Part shown: one piece after another, positions 1-12,700 of the stretch
Layout of the letters: each line of letters begins with the position of its first letter
Position numbering within the stretch: position 1 is the first letter of the stretch
Source of the DNA: Diploptera punctata
Taxonomy: Eukaryota; Arthropoda; Insecta; Blattodea; Blaberidae
DNA: 64,000 nucleotides
Direction of reading: 5' to 3'
Assembly: GCA_030220185.1 (NCBI GenBank)
Contig: JASPKZ010005710.1
Location: 558,001-622,000 of the forward strand
Program-made: the position numbers and the translations under genes
Notes under the pieces: generated by a model
Told to the model about the DNA's origin: nothing
What the model saw: the letters and a program-made list of their open reading frames with translations, nothing else
Database searches by the model: none

Positions 1-30
1 AATGAATATACCTCATAGTGTGAATTCCTA
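1..30 (+). mobile_element. PLE 3'-terminus fragment
   Basis: ACCTCATAGTGTGAATTCCTAAAATAAG matches the terminal segment of the PLE fold-backs seen across the window (for example 42835-42862). The rest of that element lies outside the window. Confidence 0.6.
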
Positions 31-51
31 AAATAAGTAATATCCATGTAT

Positions 52-473
52 TATATTTGAAGAGAAAAATTTTTGCCTAGACCGAGACTTGAACCCAGGA
101 CCTTTGGCTTTCCGGGCCAAATGTTCTACCAACTGAGCTACCGAGGCGAGTTGCGATCTAGACACAAATTTTTCTCTTTATACGTTGTAATTCCCTCGCA
201 CCAAATGCTTTGAAACCGTTGCTTCTTAACTAAGAGGCCGCCATATGCAAAGATAGAAGCAAAGATTTCAAAGTATTTGGTGCGAGGGAATTACAATGTA
301 TAAAGAGAAAAAATTGCATCTAGATCGCAACTCGCCTCGGTAGCTCAGTTGGTAGAGCATTTGGCCTGGAAAGCCAAAGGTCCCGGGTTCGAGTCTCGGT
401 CTAGGCGAAAATTTTTCTCTTCAAATATAATTTATCTTTCAGTGAGAAGTGTTAAATTAATAATAAAAGCATC
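52..473. mobile_element. tRNA-headed SINE fold-back (S-T), 13-bp TSD
   Basis: A tRNA-like unit lies on the minus strand (74-147) and its inverted partner on the plus strand (334-407), joined by complementary spacers (CGTTGTAATTCCC type). Both arms end outward in TTTTTCTCTTCAAATATAATTTA. The 13-bp sequence AATATCCATGTAT at 39-51 recurs at 474-486, so the whole 422 bp is one insertion. Each unit has an A-box-like D arm (TAGCTCAGTTGGTAGAGC) and a B-box-like GGTTCGAGTCTC. It sits just upstream of cotransporter exon A. Confidence 0.85.
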
Positions 474-500
474 AATATCCATGTATGTTTATTTTTGTAG

Positions 501-712
501 ATGTGAACTGGGGATCCTCGACTCAGGCCCAAACGTACAAGAATGCCCTGATATCTGTTCTACAGTTGAACAATGTGGAAGATCACGTTAAGAATTACAG
601 ACCACAGATTCTTGTTTTATCTGGTATGCCAAGCTTCCGTCCACCACTATTAGATTTTGCATATCTTTTAACAAAAAATCTCTCTCTACTTATATGTGGG
701 CATATACTGAAG
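501..712 (+). CDS. Cotransporter exon A (first exon in window)
   Basis: The acceptor is TTTATTTTTGTAG before 501 and the donor is AAG|GTAAGT at 713. The exon enters with two bases completing a codon, then reads [12 protein letters not shown] through [17 protein letters not shown] to [10 protein letters not shown], ending in phase 0. It corresponds to the start of the soluble C-terminal domain just after the last membrane segment. A tRNA-headed fold-back ends only 27 bases upstream, and its target duplication (474-486) lies between it and the acceptor tract. Confidence 0.92.
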
Positions 713-3700
713 GTAAGTATACTTTTATCATTTAATGTGTAAATTTATACAGTCAGGCTGATAGTCCTAATCATTTTTTGAAAATAAAAGTTCCTGAAGA
801 GAGATTTGAACCAAAGATCTCCAGTTTTTATGCACGGACATAATAACCACTTGTGCCACTCGGACATCCATATTCAAACACAATTCCTTCTCTCTCTTAC
901 AATCACACCTCCCCATAGCAGTTAACCTTTGCTTTACAATTTAACTTTTACAGGAATTAATCACTATGAGGTTTAATTTATGGTAAAATCAAATGCTTCT
1001 TACCTCTCTTCATACAAATCTTCTAAGTAGATTGCGATTTCAAGACCATAACAGTCTCATCTTCAGTACTATTTTGGCAACTGATGTTATTAATAAATTA
1101 ATGAGTCATTTTAACATCTTACCTCATATTTCATGTTTTTTCAAACCCGGTAACTATAGTTTTCAAATGAATGACAAGATCATTTGAAAACTATAGTTAC
1201 CGTGTTTGAAAAAACATGAAATATGAGGTAAGATGTTAAAATGACTCATTAATTTATTAATTAAGAACCTCATAATGTGTTTCCCAATTTTACTTTGAAC
1301 TGATGTTATGTCGATCGGAAGAAACTCTTCTTCTTTCCTCTGTTGGTGGACCGATGAACCTCTAGATCAGGCCAGAATTTGCGGGAATTTCAAAGTTCAT
1401 AAGTTTTCCTTTGTTTATATTTGAAGAGAAAAATTTTCGCCTAGACCGGGACTCGAACCCGGGACCTTTGGCTTTCCAGGCCAAGTGCTCTACCAACTGA
1501 GCTACCGAGGCGAGTTACGATCTAGACGCAAATTTTTCTCTTATGTACGTTGTAATTGCCTATCGCCAAATTCCTTTGTTTTCCTGAATGTGGATCTTTT
1601 CCCAAACCGTGAGTTCCATTTGTTTGTCATTTGTTTAATTAGACTGGCTTTTGATTCAATTAAATGTTTTTCGAATCAAGCATGAGCTGCTACTGCTGAC
1701 TTTTCCACTTCTCCATTTTTGATGTTTCTAAGATGTTCTTTCACCCTTGTTTTCAAATGCAGGGATTGTTGCAAAATTTATATTGGAAAAATTAAATTGG
1801 AGCCTTTTTTTGGCAAGAAAATCAGCAGTGTCATTTCCAGCTATTCCACAATGTGCAGATATCCATTGTAATTGAATTCTTTTCTGTAGTTTTTTGAGTT
1901 GTGGAATAATTTTGTAGCACTCTTTAATTTGTATTGACTTCATTTTGTGTGAATTTATTGCATATATTGCTGCCTTAGAATCAGAGAGTATGACATCATT
2001 TTGAAATTTATTTATTCTGTATAGTAATTGTTGGAGTGAAATATAAATAGCTGTTACTTCTGCATCAAAATTTGTTGTGTGGTATCCTGCTGGTTGATAA
2101 AATGAAAATAATGCACATGTAATTCCTGATCCTGAGTTATCATTAATAGATCCATCTGTGTAGACATGTAACCATTCTTCTGGTGGATATCTCTTATTCA
2201 CAGCTTCTAATGCTAGAGCTTTCAGTACAGGTGTGGGAGTTTAAGATTTTGTAACTGGTTCTTCTAGATTTAGCTGAATGTTAATTGGTTCAAAAGTCTG
2301 AATATTGATGCCTGGATGATACAAGTGGTTAGTATAGCAGTGCATAAAAACTTGACGTCTTGGATTTAAATTCCAATTCAGGTGGGAAATTTTCTTTTAA
2401 AAAAGTGTGTTTAAACATTAGTAATGCCATAAATATATGACTTGTTTAAAAATGACAATTTTGCTTCAGGGTCCTGTATCACAGCGAGTGAGGAATATTC
2501 TGACATACAAGGCCCAAACTTGGCTTCATTCACATAAAATTAAAGCATTTTATACTCATGTGGATGAAGTGAATTTTGAAGAAGGAGCTAAAGCGTTGCT
2601 TCAAGCATCTGGAGTTGGAAAACTGCGGCCTAATATATTACTCATGGGATACAAGGGTGATTGGCGAGAGTGTGACAGAGAAGACTTGGCTATGTACTTT
2701 GAAGTTATGCAGTAAGTATTTTCATTTCTAATACTTTCAAATATTTGGTTATCTGTAGACAGATGCAAACTTAATTCATATTTTTCCAAAACTATTCTTT
2801 ATAACTAGAGTCCGGATGTTAGGCACTTAAAAAGTTCAAAACAGGCAGGCAAAAAGACACTAAAAATCATTAATATAGGTACTAAAAAATCAAAATAGGC
2901 TCTTACAAAAAATGGACAACAACATACATATTTACAGCCTTATGTAAAGAATATAACATATTAATTAAAAATTCATCGGAGAACATATTGTTTAAACAAC
3001 TCACCTCATAGGATTCATGCTTCCATGATATCGCGATTTCAAACATAGTCATGTTCATCTTCAGCCATAACTCCGACTGACGAAATTCTTCGACCATCAA
3101 CTATTCTATTGTTGCCATCTATGGTTGAATTTATGAACTTCGAAATCAATGTAATTTCGTTAGGGATATCAAAATTCATTGATCTATTTTTGTTTTTCTG
3201 AATGTATATTTTTTCCCAAACTGTCAATTCCAAAGGTTTCTCTACTTGTTTTAAAAGTTTAGCTTCTCTTCCAATTTTATGATGTTCTAATAAACTATGT
3301 GCAGCAATTGCAGATTTTTAATTTCACAATTTTTGATATTTCTGAAATGTTCTTTTGTCCGAATTTCCAAATTCCTTTTTGTTTTTCCTATATAAACTTT
3401 ATTGCAATCTTCACAATTTATTTGATAGAATAGATTGCAATAAAATGAGGACTACAGACTGAATTCAGTGTCACCAACATCAAAAATAATATTGCCACTC
3501 ACTTAAAGGTCTCAGCACCAGGTGTGAGACAGAAAGAAAGCTTGAGCCATTTATCCTTTTTGTCACTCAGCAATGTTTGTATTAAAAAGAAGCAAAGCTG
3601 TACTATAGAAGCCTTTAGAGCCGGAGTATAATGGGACATAGTTTAGGGTTATTTCGCTTAACGGGAGTGCATGAGATGGAAAAATACAATAGCTGGTACA

Positions 3701-6700
3701 TGTTGTTTCACCTAACGCTTAACGGGAGTGCTTTGCGGAGGAAGTTTGTCCATTTCAATTGATTTCATTGAAATACTAAGTTAATTTCGAGAAAAAATGG
3801 CAAATAGGCATTTATAGGCATTGTAAGCTAAAATAGGCGTTTATAGGCAAAATGAACTTCATGGAAAACAACTCTAAGGTCATCAGTATGAACTTATATG
3901 AAGTCGACGATTTTATTATTAATTTAACACTTCTCATTGAAGGATAAATTATATTTGAAGAGAAAAATGTTCGCTTAGACCGAGACTCGAACCCGGGACC
4001 CTTGGCTTTCCGGGCCAAGTGCTCTACCAACTGAGCTACCGAGGCCCGGAAAGCTAAGGATCCCGGGTTCGAGTCTCGGTCTAGGCGAAAATTTTTCTCT
4101 TCAAATATAATTTAACCTTCAATGAGAAGTGTTAAATTAATAATAAAATCGTCAATAGAAGCCCTACTGGCTTTATAAAGTAGTGTCAAATTCCCAATAA
4201 ATGTCTTCTTAACTAAGAAGCCACCATTTGCAAAGATGGAAACAAAGGTTTATAAAGCTTTATAAGTAGTGTTAATTTCCCAATAAATGTCTTCTTAAAT
4301 AAGAAGCCGCCATTTGCAAAGATGAAAACAAAGGTTTCAAAGCATTTGGTGCGAGGGAGTTACAACGTATATAAGAGAAAAATCTGCATCTAGATCACAA
4401 CTTGCCTCGGTAGCTCAGTTGGTAGAGCATTTGGCCCGGAAAGCCAAAGGTCCCGGGTTCGAGTCTCGGTCTAGGCGAAAATTGTTCTCTTCAAATACCT
4501 CATAGTGTTAATTCCTAAAAGTCAATACTGATCTGTTCTTTTTTTATAGCAAAGCACTGGATATGTACATGGCAGTAGGACTTCTCAGGCTTCAAGAAGG
4601 TCTAGATTATTCTAAAGTAGTTGCAGATGAAGATGACCTTATGAATGGAATTAATTCAATAACTAGTGGTGGAGAGAAAGGAAATATGCGCACAAGACAG
4701 AACTCCCAAGAGTCATTGCCAAGGAACCAATCATTTTCGCAGATGTCCCAAGGTAAGCATTGCATATGTAATGAGTTGTGAGCAATACTAAATTACATTT
4801 TGCTGAGCAGAGTGTTCTTGGAATTGTAGAATTTGTTTCTGAGTTTAAATACTTTTTTCATATCACTTTAATGCCAGCTCTGCTACATCTTGACACTACT
4901 AATACTCAATTTATATAATGCTGCTTTAAGCTATTTGAGAAAATATAGCGTCTTTCATTCATAACTTGGCGTTGCTTGTACAGAGTGAAATCATATCAAA
5001 TAAATTAATGTTTCAATATTTTTGTTTATGAAATTGATATGTTCTGACATAAATATTATCTGATAAACATTTATAAATTTAAAATATATAATAGATTTAA
5101 TGTAATTTAATGTAATAAATCTTTGACATTATGAGGTTTTATTAATAAGAATCAAATGAATTGTGAATTCTTCTTACCTCATACTTCTATGTTTTTTAAA
5201 CACAGCACTGCAGTATCAGTAAACATCTTCACCATCGTCAGCTGTTTTCACGACTGTCAATTTCTTCTTTTGACAGTAATTATCCAAACTGTCATCTGGT
5301 ACACTTTTGAAGGAGTAATTTTCTAAACTGCCATTTGGTGTATTTTTGAAGAACTTTGTAATCAAGCTTGGTTCGTCCGGAATCTCAAAGTTCATGGTTC
5401 TAGTATGCTTTTTTGAATATATATCTTTTCCCAAACTGTTTTCAAGTTTTGCTTCTTTTTCAATTCTATGATCCTCTAATAAACTGTGCGCTGCTATAGC
5501 TGATTTTTTAATTTCTCTATTTTTTATATTTCTAAAGTGTTCTTTTCTACGAGTTTCCAAGTTCCTTTTTGTTTTTCCTGTATATATCCTATTGCAATCT
5601 TTGCGATCAATTTGATAATTTTTTGTTGTCTGGGGTATTAGAAAAAACAAAAAGGAACTTGGAAACTCGTAAAAGAGAACACTTTAGAAACATAAAGAAT
5701 GGAGAAATTGAAAAATTAGCTATAGCAGCACATAGTTTACTAGAGAATCATAGAATTGAAAAGAGAAGCAAAACTTTTGAAAATCTATCTAAACCTTTGG
5801 ATTTAACAGTTTGGGAAAAGATATATATTCAAAAAAACCATACTAGAACCATAGACTTCGAGATTCCGGACGAACCAAGCTTGATTACAAAGTTCTTCAA
5901 AAATACAACAGATGGCAGTTTAGAAAATAACTCCTTCAAAAGAACACCAGATGACAGTTTGGATAATTACCAGCAAAAGAAAAAATTAACAGTCGTGAAA
6001 ACAGCTGACGATGGTGACGACAGTCGCCGAAACTGCGGTGCTGTGTTTAAAAAAACATATAAGTATGAGGTAAGAAGAATTCACGATTCATTTGATTCTT
6101 ATCAATAAAACCTCATAATGTTAAAAATTCCTAAATTTATTATATTTAAAAAATGTATATATACTTGATTTATTTCCTTTCTCCATTTTGTCATTTTTGT
6201 TGGATTTTATTATTGCATTGAGACTAAAATCAGTAATTAAATGATTTTATTATTATTATTTAATTAGCAGTAACTCATAAAGTTACTTCCTATAAATTTT
6301 AAACGTGGGATGTTTTGCAAGTGGCATCTTCTTTGCTCTAAATTCTGCAAACAATGCCAAGCAAAAGACAGCCTTGTATGTAATGATAATTTTCTAAAAC
6401 ACTTTGAGTAAGAATTATACAAAAAATAAACATTTCAAAGTTTAAAATTATGTAAGGATAAATTTAAAATCTGGATAGGCCTCTAGGAGGTGAATGATTT
6501 CTGATTATTTTTCCTTTCTTTATTTTTTTTTCTTATAAATCTGCAGAACTGTACAAATATCTGAGTGTAGGAATTCGACAAATGACTAGGGGTAAGTTAA
6601 AAAATTCAAGAGTCACAAATTTACGTATGCATATTAAATACAGCTTGATCTTTCTAATTGAATAATTTCCTAACACGCCGTAGTAGCTGCTATGTGATAT

Positions 6701-9700
6701 ATGCAATATAGCACGCTTTTGGTTTATGGTGGACTTACTGATGCATTTTATTCTGTAGTTTGCACTAGATTATTTGGTTTGTTATCAGTAGTTGTCAACA
6801 TTAAAAACATAAATATATCAGCATTCAAGTGTTTCAAACAATTGCTTTTCAGCTTGGCAATACTGAGGTGTTCAAATGACTAATAGTGTAGAAGATTTTT
6901 GGACCATGCACTTAATTGTGTAGAATCATTAAATACATTCTGAAATTTTTAAAAAAATCAGTGTTATTGTTGAAATTTTTATCAGTAAATGACTAATATT
7001 GTAGAAGATTTTTGGACCATGCACTTAATTGTGTAGAATCATTAAATACATTCTGAAATTTTTAAAAAATCAGTGTTATTGTTGAAATTTTTATCAGTAA
7101 ATGACTAATATTGTAGAAGATTTTTGGACCATGCACTTAATTGTGTAGAATCATTAAATACATTCTGAAATTTTAAAAAAATCAGTGTTATTGTTGAAAT
7201 TTTTATCAGTAAATGACTAATATTGTAGAAGATTTTTGGACCATGCACTTAATTGTGTAGAATCATTAAATACATTCTGAAATTTTTAAAAAATCAGTGT
7301 TATTGTTGAAATTTTTATCAGTAAATGACTAATATTGTAGAAGATTTTTGGACCATGCACTTAGTTGTGTAGAATTATTAAAAACATTGTGAAATTTTAA
7401 AAAAATTCAGTGTTATTGTTGAAATTTTTATCAATAAACTTTTAATATACACAGTAAAAATCATCATCATCATCCATGCAAGTATTAGGCCACATGTGGC
7501 CTGTTATGGTCTCAAAGGAGGAGTTTTCCATCCAGCGCTTTTTTGGACGTCCCAGCGATCTTTTGCCTTGGGGCAGTAGTGAATTATGGCTTTTGGAATT
7601 CTATGAGACGGCATTCATTGAAGATGGGCTTTCCAGTTGTTCTGGTAGTTTTGTATATGGTGAAGAATGGGTTCTACATGCAACTCTTCCATAATTTCCT
7701 ATTTCTTTTATGGTCCCACTTTGTGTAGCCTGCTGTACGGCGCATAAATCGCATCTCATTTGCTATTATTCGGCTTTCATCTCTTCTTCGTATTGTCCAT
7801 GATTCACTACCATTCTTAATACTGGTCTTGCAAGAACCTTATAAAGCCATAATCTTGTGTTCTTCTGTACTAAAGATGGTTTCATTATACTGTTAATTAT
7901 CCCCGTTGTTTTTGTAAAATTTGTGATTTTCTTTGATATATATCAGTTTCATCTTGAAATGTTAAATTATAACCCAAATAATTAAATTTGTTGACTCGTT
8001 CTAAAATTTCATACAGTAAAAATAAAACAATATAATTAATAGAAAGTTAGAATTTTAACGACTCACTTCATAATTGTAGATTTCTTGAAGACTATAGTTT
8101 TCATATGTTACGTATCATTATCAATTCTTTCTAACTGGTGAATTGTCAGTTGGTGATCCTATCTTTTTATTTTTGTGGATGTGAATTTTCTCTCAAACTG
8201 TGAGTTCCTTAGATTTATCTAAATGTTCCAGTAATTTGGCCTTTCTATTTAAAATAATGTTGAGAAGTAAATATTATGAGCCATATTCTTATATTTTCTT
8301 ATTTTCTATTTGTTTTAATAATTTAGTCTTTCTTTTGATGTTTTTTTTTTTTTACCTTGCACATTTTTCTATTTCCCCTTTCTTGACATTCCTGAGATGT
8401 TCTTTCACTCTGGTTTTCAAATTTTTCTTTGTTTTCCCTTTGTAGACTTCCTCACATTCTCCACTTTTAATCTGATAAATTCCCTGATTTGTTTTCTTCT
8501 ATTTTCTCATTCTTGTTGAATCTAATTAATCTAATGATGCTAAAGTTGTTTTTCGGTGCCAATTTTACGTTGAATTTTATTAAATGTTTAAAAACTTATG
8601 GTGCTTCAATAGATGATATGTGAATTTCTTCCATTTTATGTTTTCTTCTTTTTCTTTTTGAAGAGTGCTTTGATTAATAAATTTTTGTCTTTTGAATTTG
8701 TTTATTTTCTTGTGTATCATTCTTTCTTCAAATCCATTATTTGTAACTTAACCATGTTTGCTTCTCTACATGTGTGGACTCCAAAACTGAACATATTTTC
8801 TACTTTTTTTTTCATTATATATTCTGTGCTTTGACTGAACTCTAAAATTTGTTCTAGGTGAATCAAATATTCTTTTTTAACAACTCCATAGAATGGAGAA
8901 GTTTATTCCATGTAGTATTTTACTATATATATAATTTTTTCTCCCCCATAATAGAGCACTAAAACAGTATAAGAGAAAAATTTGTGTATAGATTGGAGTT
9001 TGTCAGGTAGCTCAGTGGTAGAGCATTGGCCTAGAAAGCCAAAGGTCCTTGGTTCAAACCCCAATCTGAGCGTATAATTTTTCTCTTCAAATATAATTTA
9101 TCCTTCAGTGAGAAGTGTTAGATTAATAATAAAAACATCAATAGAAGCCCTACTGGCTTTATAAAGTAGTGTTTAAATTCCCAATAAATGTCTTCTTAAA
9201 CAAGAAGTCACCATTTGCATGATCAAGCAAATGCTTGTAGCATTCGGCGATCGGGAATTAACAGCGTATAAGAGAAAAATTTACATTTTTTAAGAATAAG
9301 AATAAATTTTATTTACAAATAAATGTTATGTACAGTATTGACACCCGATTGAGCAAATGCTCGTGCTCGGGTGCAGTTCAGTTACATGAATAATACAAAT
9401 AGAATATATACAATTAAAGTTAGGGGCCAGTTTCATTTTTACATAAATTGACACGTACAAATAGGGGGAAAAAAATAATGTATTGGGAGTAAAACTTATT
9501 CTAACAAAAGAATTAATGCAATGGAGAATGATATATATAAAATAATATAAACCATATGATGTGATGGATTGAAACCAATAATACAGAAGAAAGTAATAAG
9601 TAATATATTAGGTTATAATAATAAGCAAAAATAGATGCTTCATATTTATTATTTTAAAATGTTCAAATGATTGGAGTTTCTCAGATAGCTCAGTGATGGA

Positions 9701-12700
9701 GCATTGGCAGGAAGCCAAAGGTCCTGGGTTCAAACCCCAGTCTGAGTGTATAATGTTTTCTTCAAATATAAAAATCCATTTGCCTACTTTTAGGTTATGT
9801 TTTTAAAGTGTGTGGTCCAAACAATTGTACATGTTTATATTGTAGCATACTTGTGGTAACAAGAATAACAGAACATGCTGACTGAACTGAATGATAAATC
9901 ACAATTTCATTCGATTGACTGAATTATTAATACAATTTGAGGTTCGCTAGTATTTTGCTTTTAACTATACTGATATTAACAATTTTATTGGTGTGTGATA
10001 AATATGTAGTCGGTCGCAGTGGACTAGTGGTTATGTTCCTTGCCTCTGGTCCCGAGGGTCATGAGTTCAAATCCGGCCAGGTTGATGGATTTTTTAGGAT
10101 GGAAAAATCCAAGGAGCAAGTCCTCCAGGAGGGGCTTTAAGCTGTGGGTCTCAAGTCTGAAGATTTTCAGCCTCTTAAAAGAACATTAAGCCTGAATAAA
10201 GAGGCCTCTAATCAAAATTAACCACCTTCATCATCGTACTCGTAGTAATACCTTAGTTAAAATTTAAATTAAAATTCTTATATCCTGTCTTCTTTTTAGA
10301 TCGGTTTCATAACCTAAATGGTTACATCTTCAGTAGTTTTACGACCGATGTTCTGTCATCCAGGAGCAGAGCATCGGTCTTGAAACTAGTGATGATATAA
10401 TTATTTAGTTTACAAAACCAGTCTAAAAGGAGGACAGGATACAAAGGGAGGTGTAAAGAATTTTATTTTAAATTTTTAATTAAATCTCATAGTGATATTT
10501 TCTATAATAATTCAAAATACACTAATTGCCTACTAGATGTCTCATAGGGTCAGTATGTTGACCACATACCATTCATGACATCTGTAGGGAAATAAGCATA
10601 ACTAAATTATCCTGGTCTAGTAACACCTAACAAAGGAGAAACTAAGAATTAAGAAATACAATATCTCAAGACTTTTATTTATTCTTCCAAAAATAATTAA
10701 ATTTTATAATTGAAATTAGGTACCAGATCAGAATTAAGTATTTTTTTTAAAGTGAAATTATAAAGCCCCTTTAAAAGAATTGATATTGTCTTAGAGTTTT
10801 TTTTTTATTTAGACCAAATTATAGAGGAAGAATAATAACTGTATTAAGTGATTCTATAAATGTTTGGAGTATAATTCATTAATTCATTTGGTATAAATTT
10901 ACAATTCCAATAATATATTAAGTCTTCTGGAAAAGTGTAGCTTCATTGAATTTGTCTCTAGTTTCAAACAGCCAAAGTAAACAGAAGATATCAGTATAGT
11001 CCACAGATGAAGTGTATGAAAGCAGTAGGTATTTCATACTCGTCATGAAGGATTGTACTATAGCTTACCTTCATTTAGATGCTGAGTGGGCGTGTTAGTT
11101 CCAAGTCTGACGGACACACTTCAAAATTTTAAACATCACCCTTACCTCACGGTGAACTATGAAACATTAAAATATAAAGTAACTAAACTGAATAAAAGAG
11201 CAAATTTAATTATCATAAAACAGAAAAAAATATAAAACATAAAATTGAATACACCTGAAATAAACTACAGATGTGTGTGACATCATGGACTGTTCTTATA
11301 TTCTCAGGTAATAAGCTTCCAATTCCCTGTGCCCCTCTTCGTCCCTTGCTTTCATTCTTCTCGTCTGTAGACAATACAGGAGTATCCAGCACTATATCTC
11401 TTTCGAGCTAGTTCCAGTTATAATGTAAACAAACCAGTTGTATGCATTTTCATTGGTCAAATAATGGTTTTACCTTTAAGCATATAAAAAAATGTAGTTC
11501 GCTCTCTAACACTTGAAATATAGAAACTAAAAATATGTATTATCTAGCATATGTCTATAAGATGGCTAAAGACTGGCAGCTGTACTTGGCTCCTCTATAT
11601 GAGGGTCACTAGATAAGTTTTGAGACACGGCAGTATGGCTACAGGAATGCAATAAACTAATATACCATTTGAAAGCCCAACCCTCGAACGTCAAAACCAT
11701 AGCAGGTAGAAACGATTCCTTTCAGATGTCTCTGAGCAGCAACCTTGTGAAGTAGTCTGTGCGTGGTGAAATCAAACGTGTCCTATGCAGCTTGAGAGGG
11801 AGTATTTTCTTGCTATGATTTTATATGATTATAAGTGTGGTTTAAATGAGTCACAAACACTTGATCAACTCACACAAACATTTGGGGACCTTGCTCCTTA
11901 ACATGCAACAGTTTTTCCGCTGATTTCCTGAATTTAATAGGGAGAGAACATCCCTTAAAGATGAAGGGAGAAGTGGGAGGCCACAACAACAGTAGTGACA
12001 GAGGAAAATGTCTCTGCAGTGGAGACTCTGATTAAGGAAGATCCACGACTGACCTATAAGGACATCGAGGGGGGCCTAGGGATTAGTTCGCCAAGTGTTT
12101 CCACCATACTGCACCAATACTTATGAGTGAGGAAAATTTCTTCTCAATGGGTGTCACACCACTTGTCAGAAGGGCATAAATGAACTAGGGTGGAATTGTG
12201 TAGAGAAATGCTGGCGAGATTCAACAACGGGGACTCCTGCCGGGTGTCAGACATAGTGATAGGTGACGAAACTTGGATCTAACAGTATGACCGTGAAACA
12301 AAGCACCAATCATAGGTGTGGGTCTTCCCAGATGAGCAGCCTCTGACCAAAGTCAAAAGGCCTAGGAGTGTGGGGAAGAAAATGGTGGCCACTTTCTTCT
12401 CAACAAGTGGTCATCTGGCTACAGTTGTGCTAGAGGATCGGAGGACAGTTACTGCTAAATGGTATACAGAAGTCTGTCTTCCCAAAGTCTTCTCAAAGAT
12501 CCAGGAGTAGTGGCCAAAGACTGGATTGCTGGGGAATTCTGCTCCACCATGACAATGCCACTTTGCACATAGCCAATGCAACAATTAGGTTTCTGGAAAA
12601 GATGCTGGTGAAATTAATGTCTCATTGAGCCTACAGTCTGGACCTAGCCCCGTGTGACTATTTCCTGTTCCCGAATGTGAAGAACTGCATGTGCGGACAC

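Larger units (their letters stand above)
965..1760 (-). mobile_element. PLE copy (family F8) broken by two insertions
   Basis: It begins near CACTATGAGGTTTAATTT, reading inward to CTTACCTCTCTTCAT, then a hammerhead-like region (TCATCTTCAGTA on the plus strand) and an antisense GIY-YIG tail (1570-1755). A fold-back (1091-1297) and a tRNA SINE (1418-1575) interrupt it. At about 1755 it flips to plus-strand sequence of the same domain (AAATGCAGGGATTGTTGC), so this is also a fold-back junction. Confidence 0.7.
5111..6138. mobile_element. PLE fold-back family F1 with GIY-YIG domains in both arms
   Basis: The left arm (5111-5640) is antisense and the right arm (5641-6138) is sense. Both encode the endonuclease tail: [46 protein letters not shown] and [13 protein letters not shown]. 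The arms meet at 5640, where [13 protein letters not shown] sequence flips orientation. Both ends carry the terminal module (TTATGAGGTTTTATT and AATAAAACCTCATAATG). The arms differ by substitutions and small indels, so the copy is not brand new. Confidence 0.85.

Noticed and set aside
334..407. Functional tRNA gene
   Set aside because: The unit is one of many repeat copies, has C at the position before the anticodon where U is expected and a poorly paired acceptor stem, and lies inside an element with a TSD. It is read as a SINE head.
4404..4477. Functional tRNA gene
   Set aside because: Same S-T unit, same faults, and part of a tandem/fold-back insertion.
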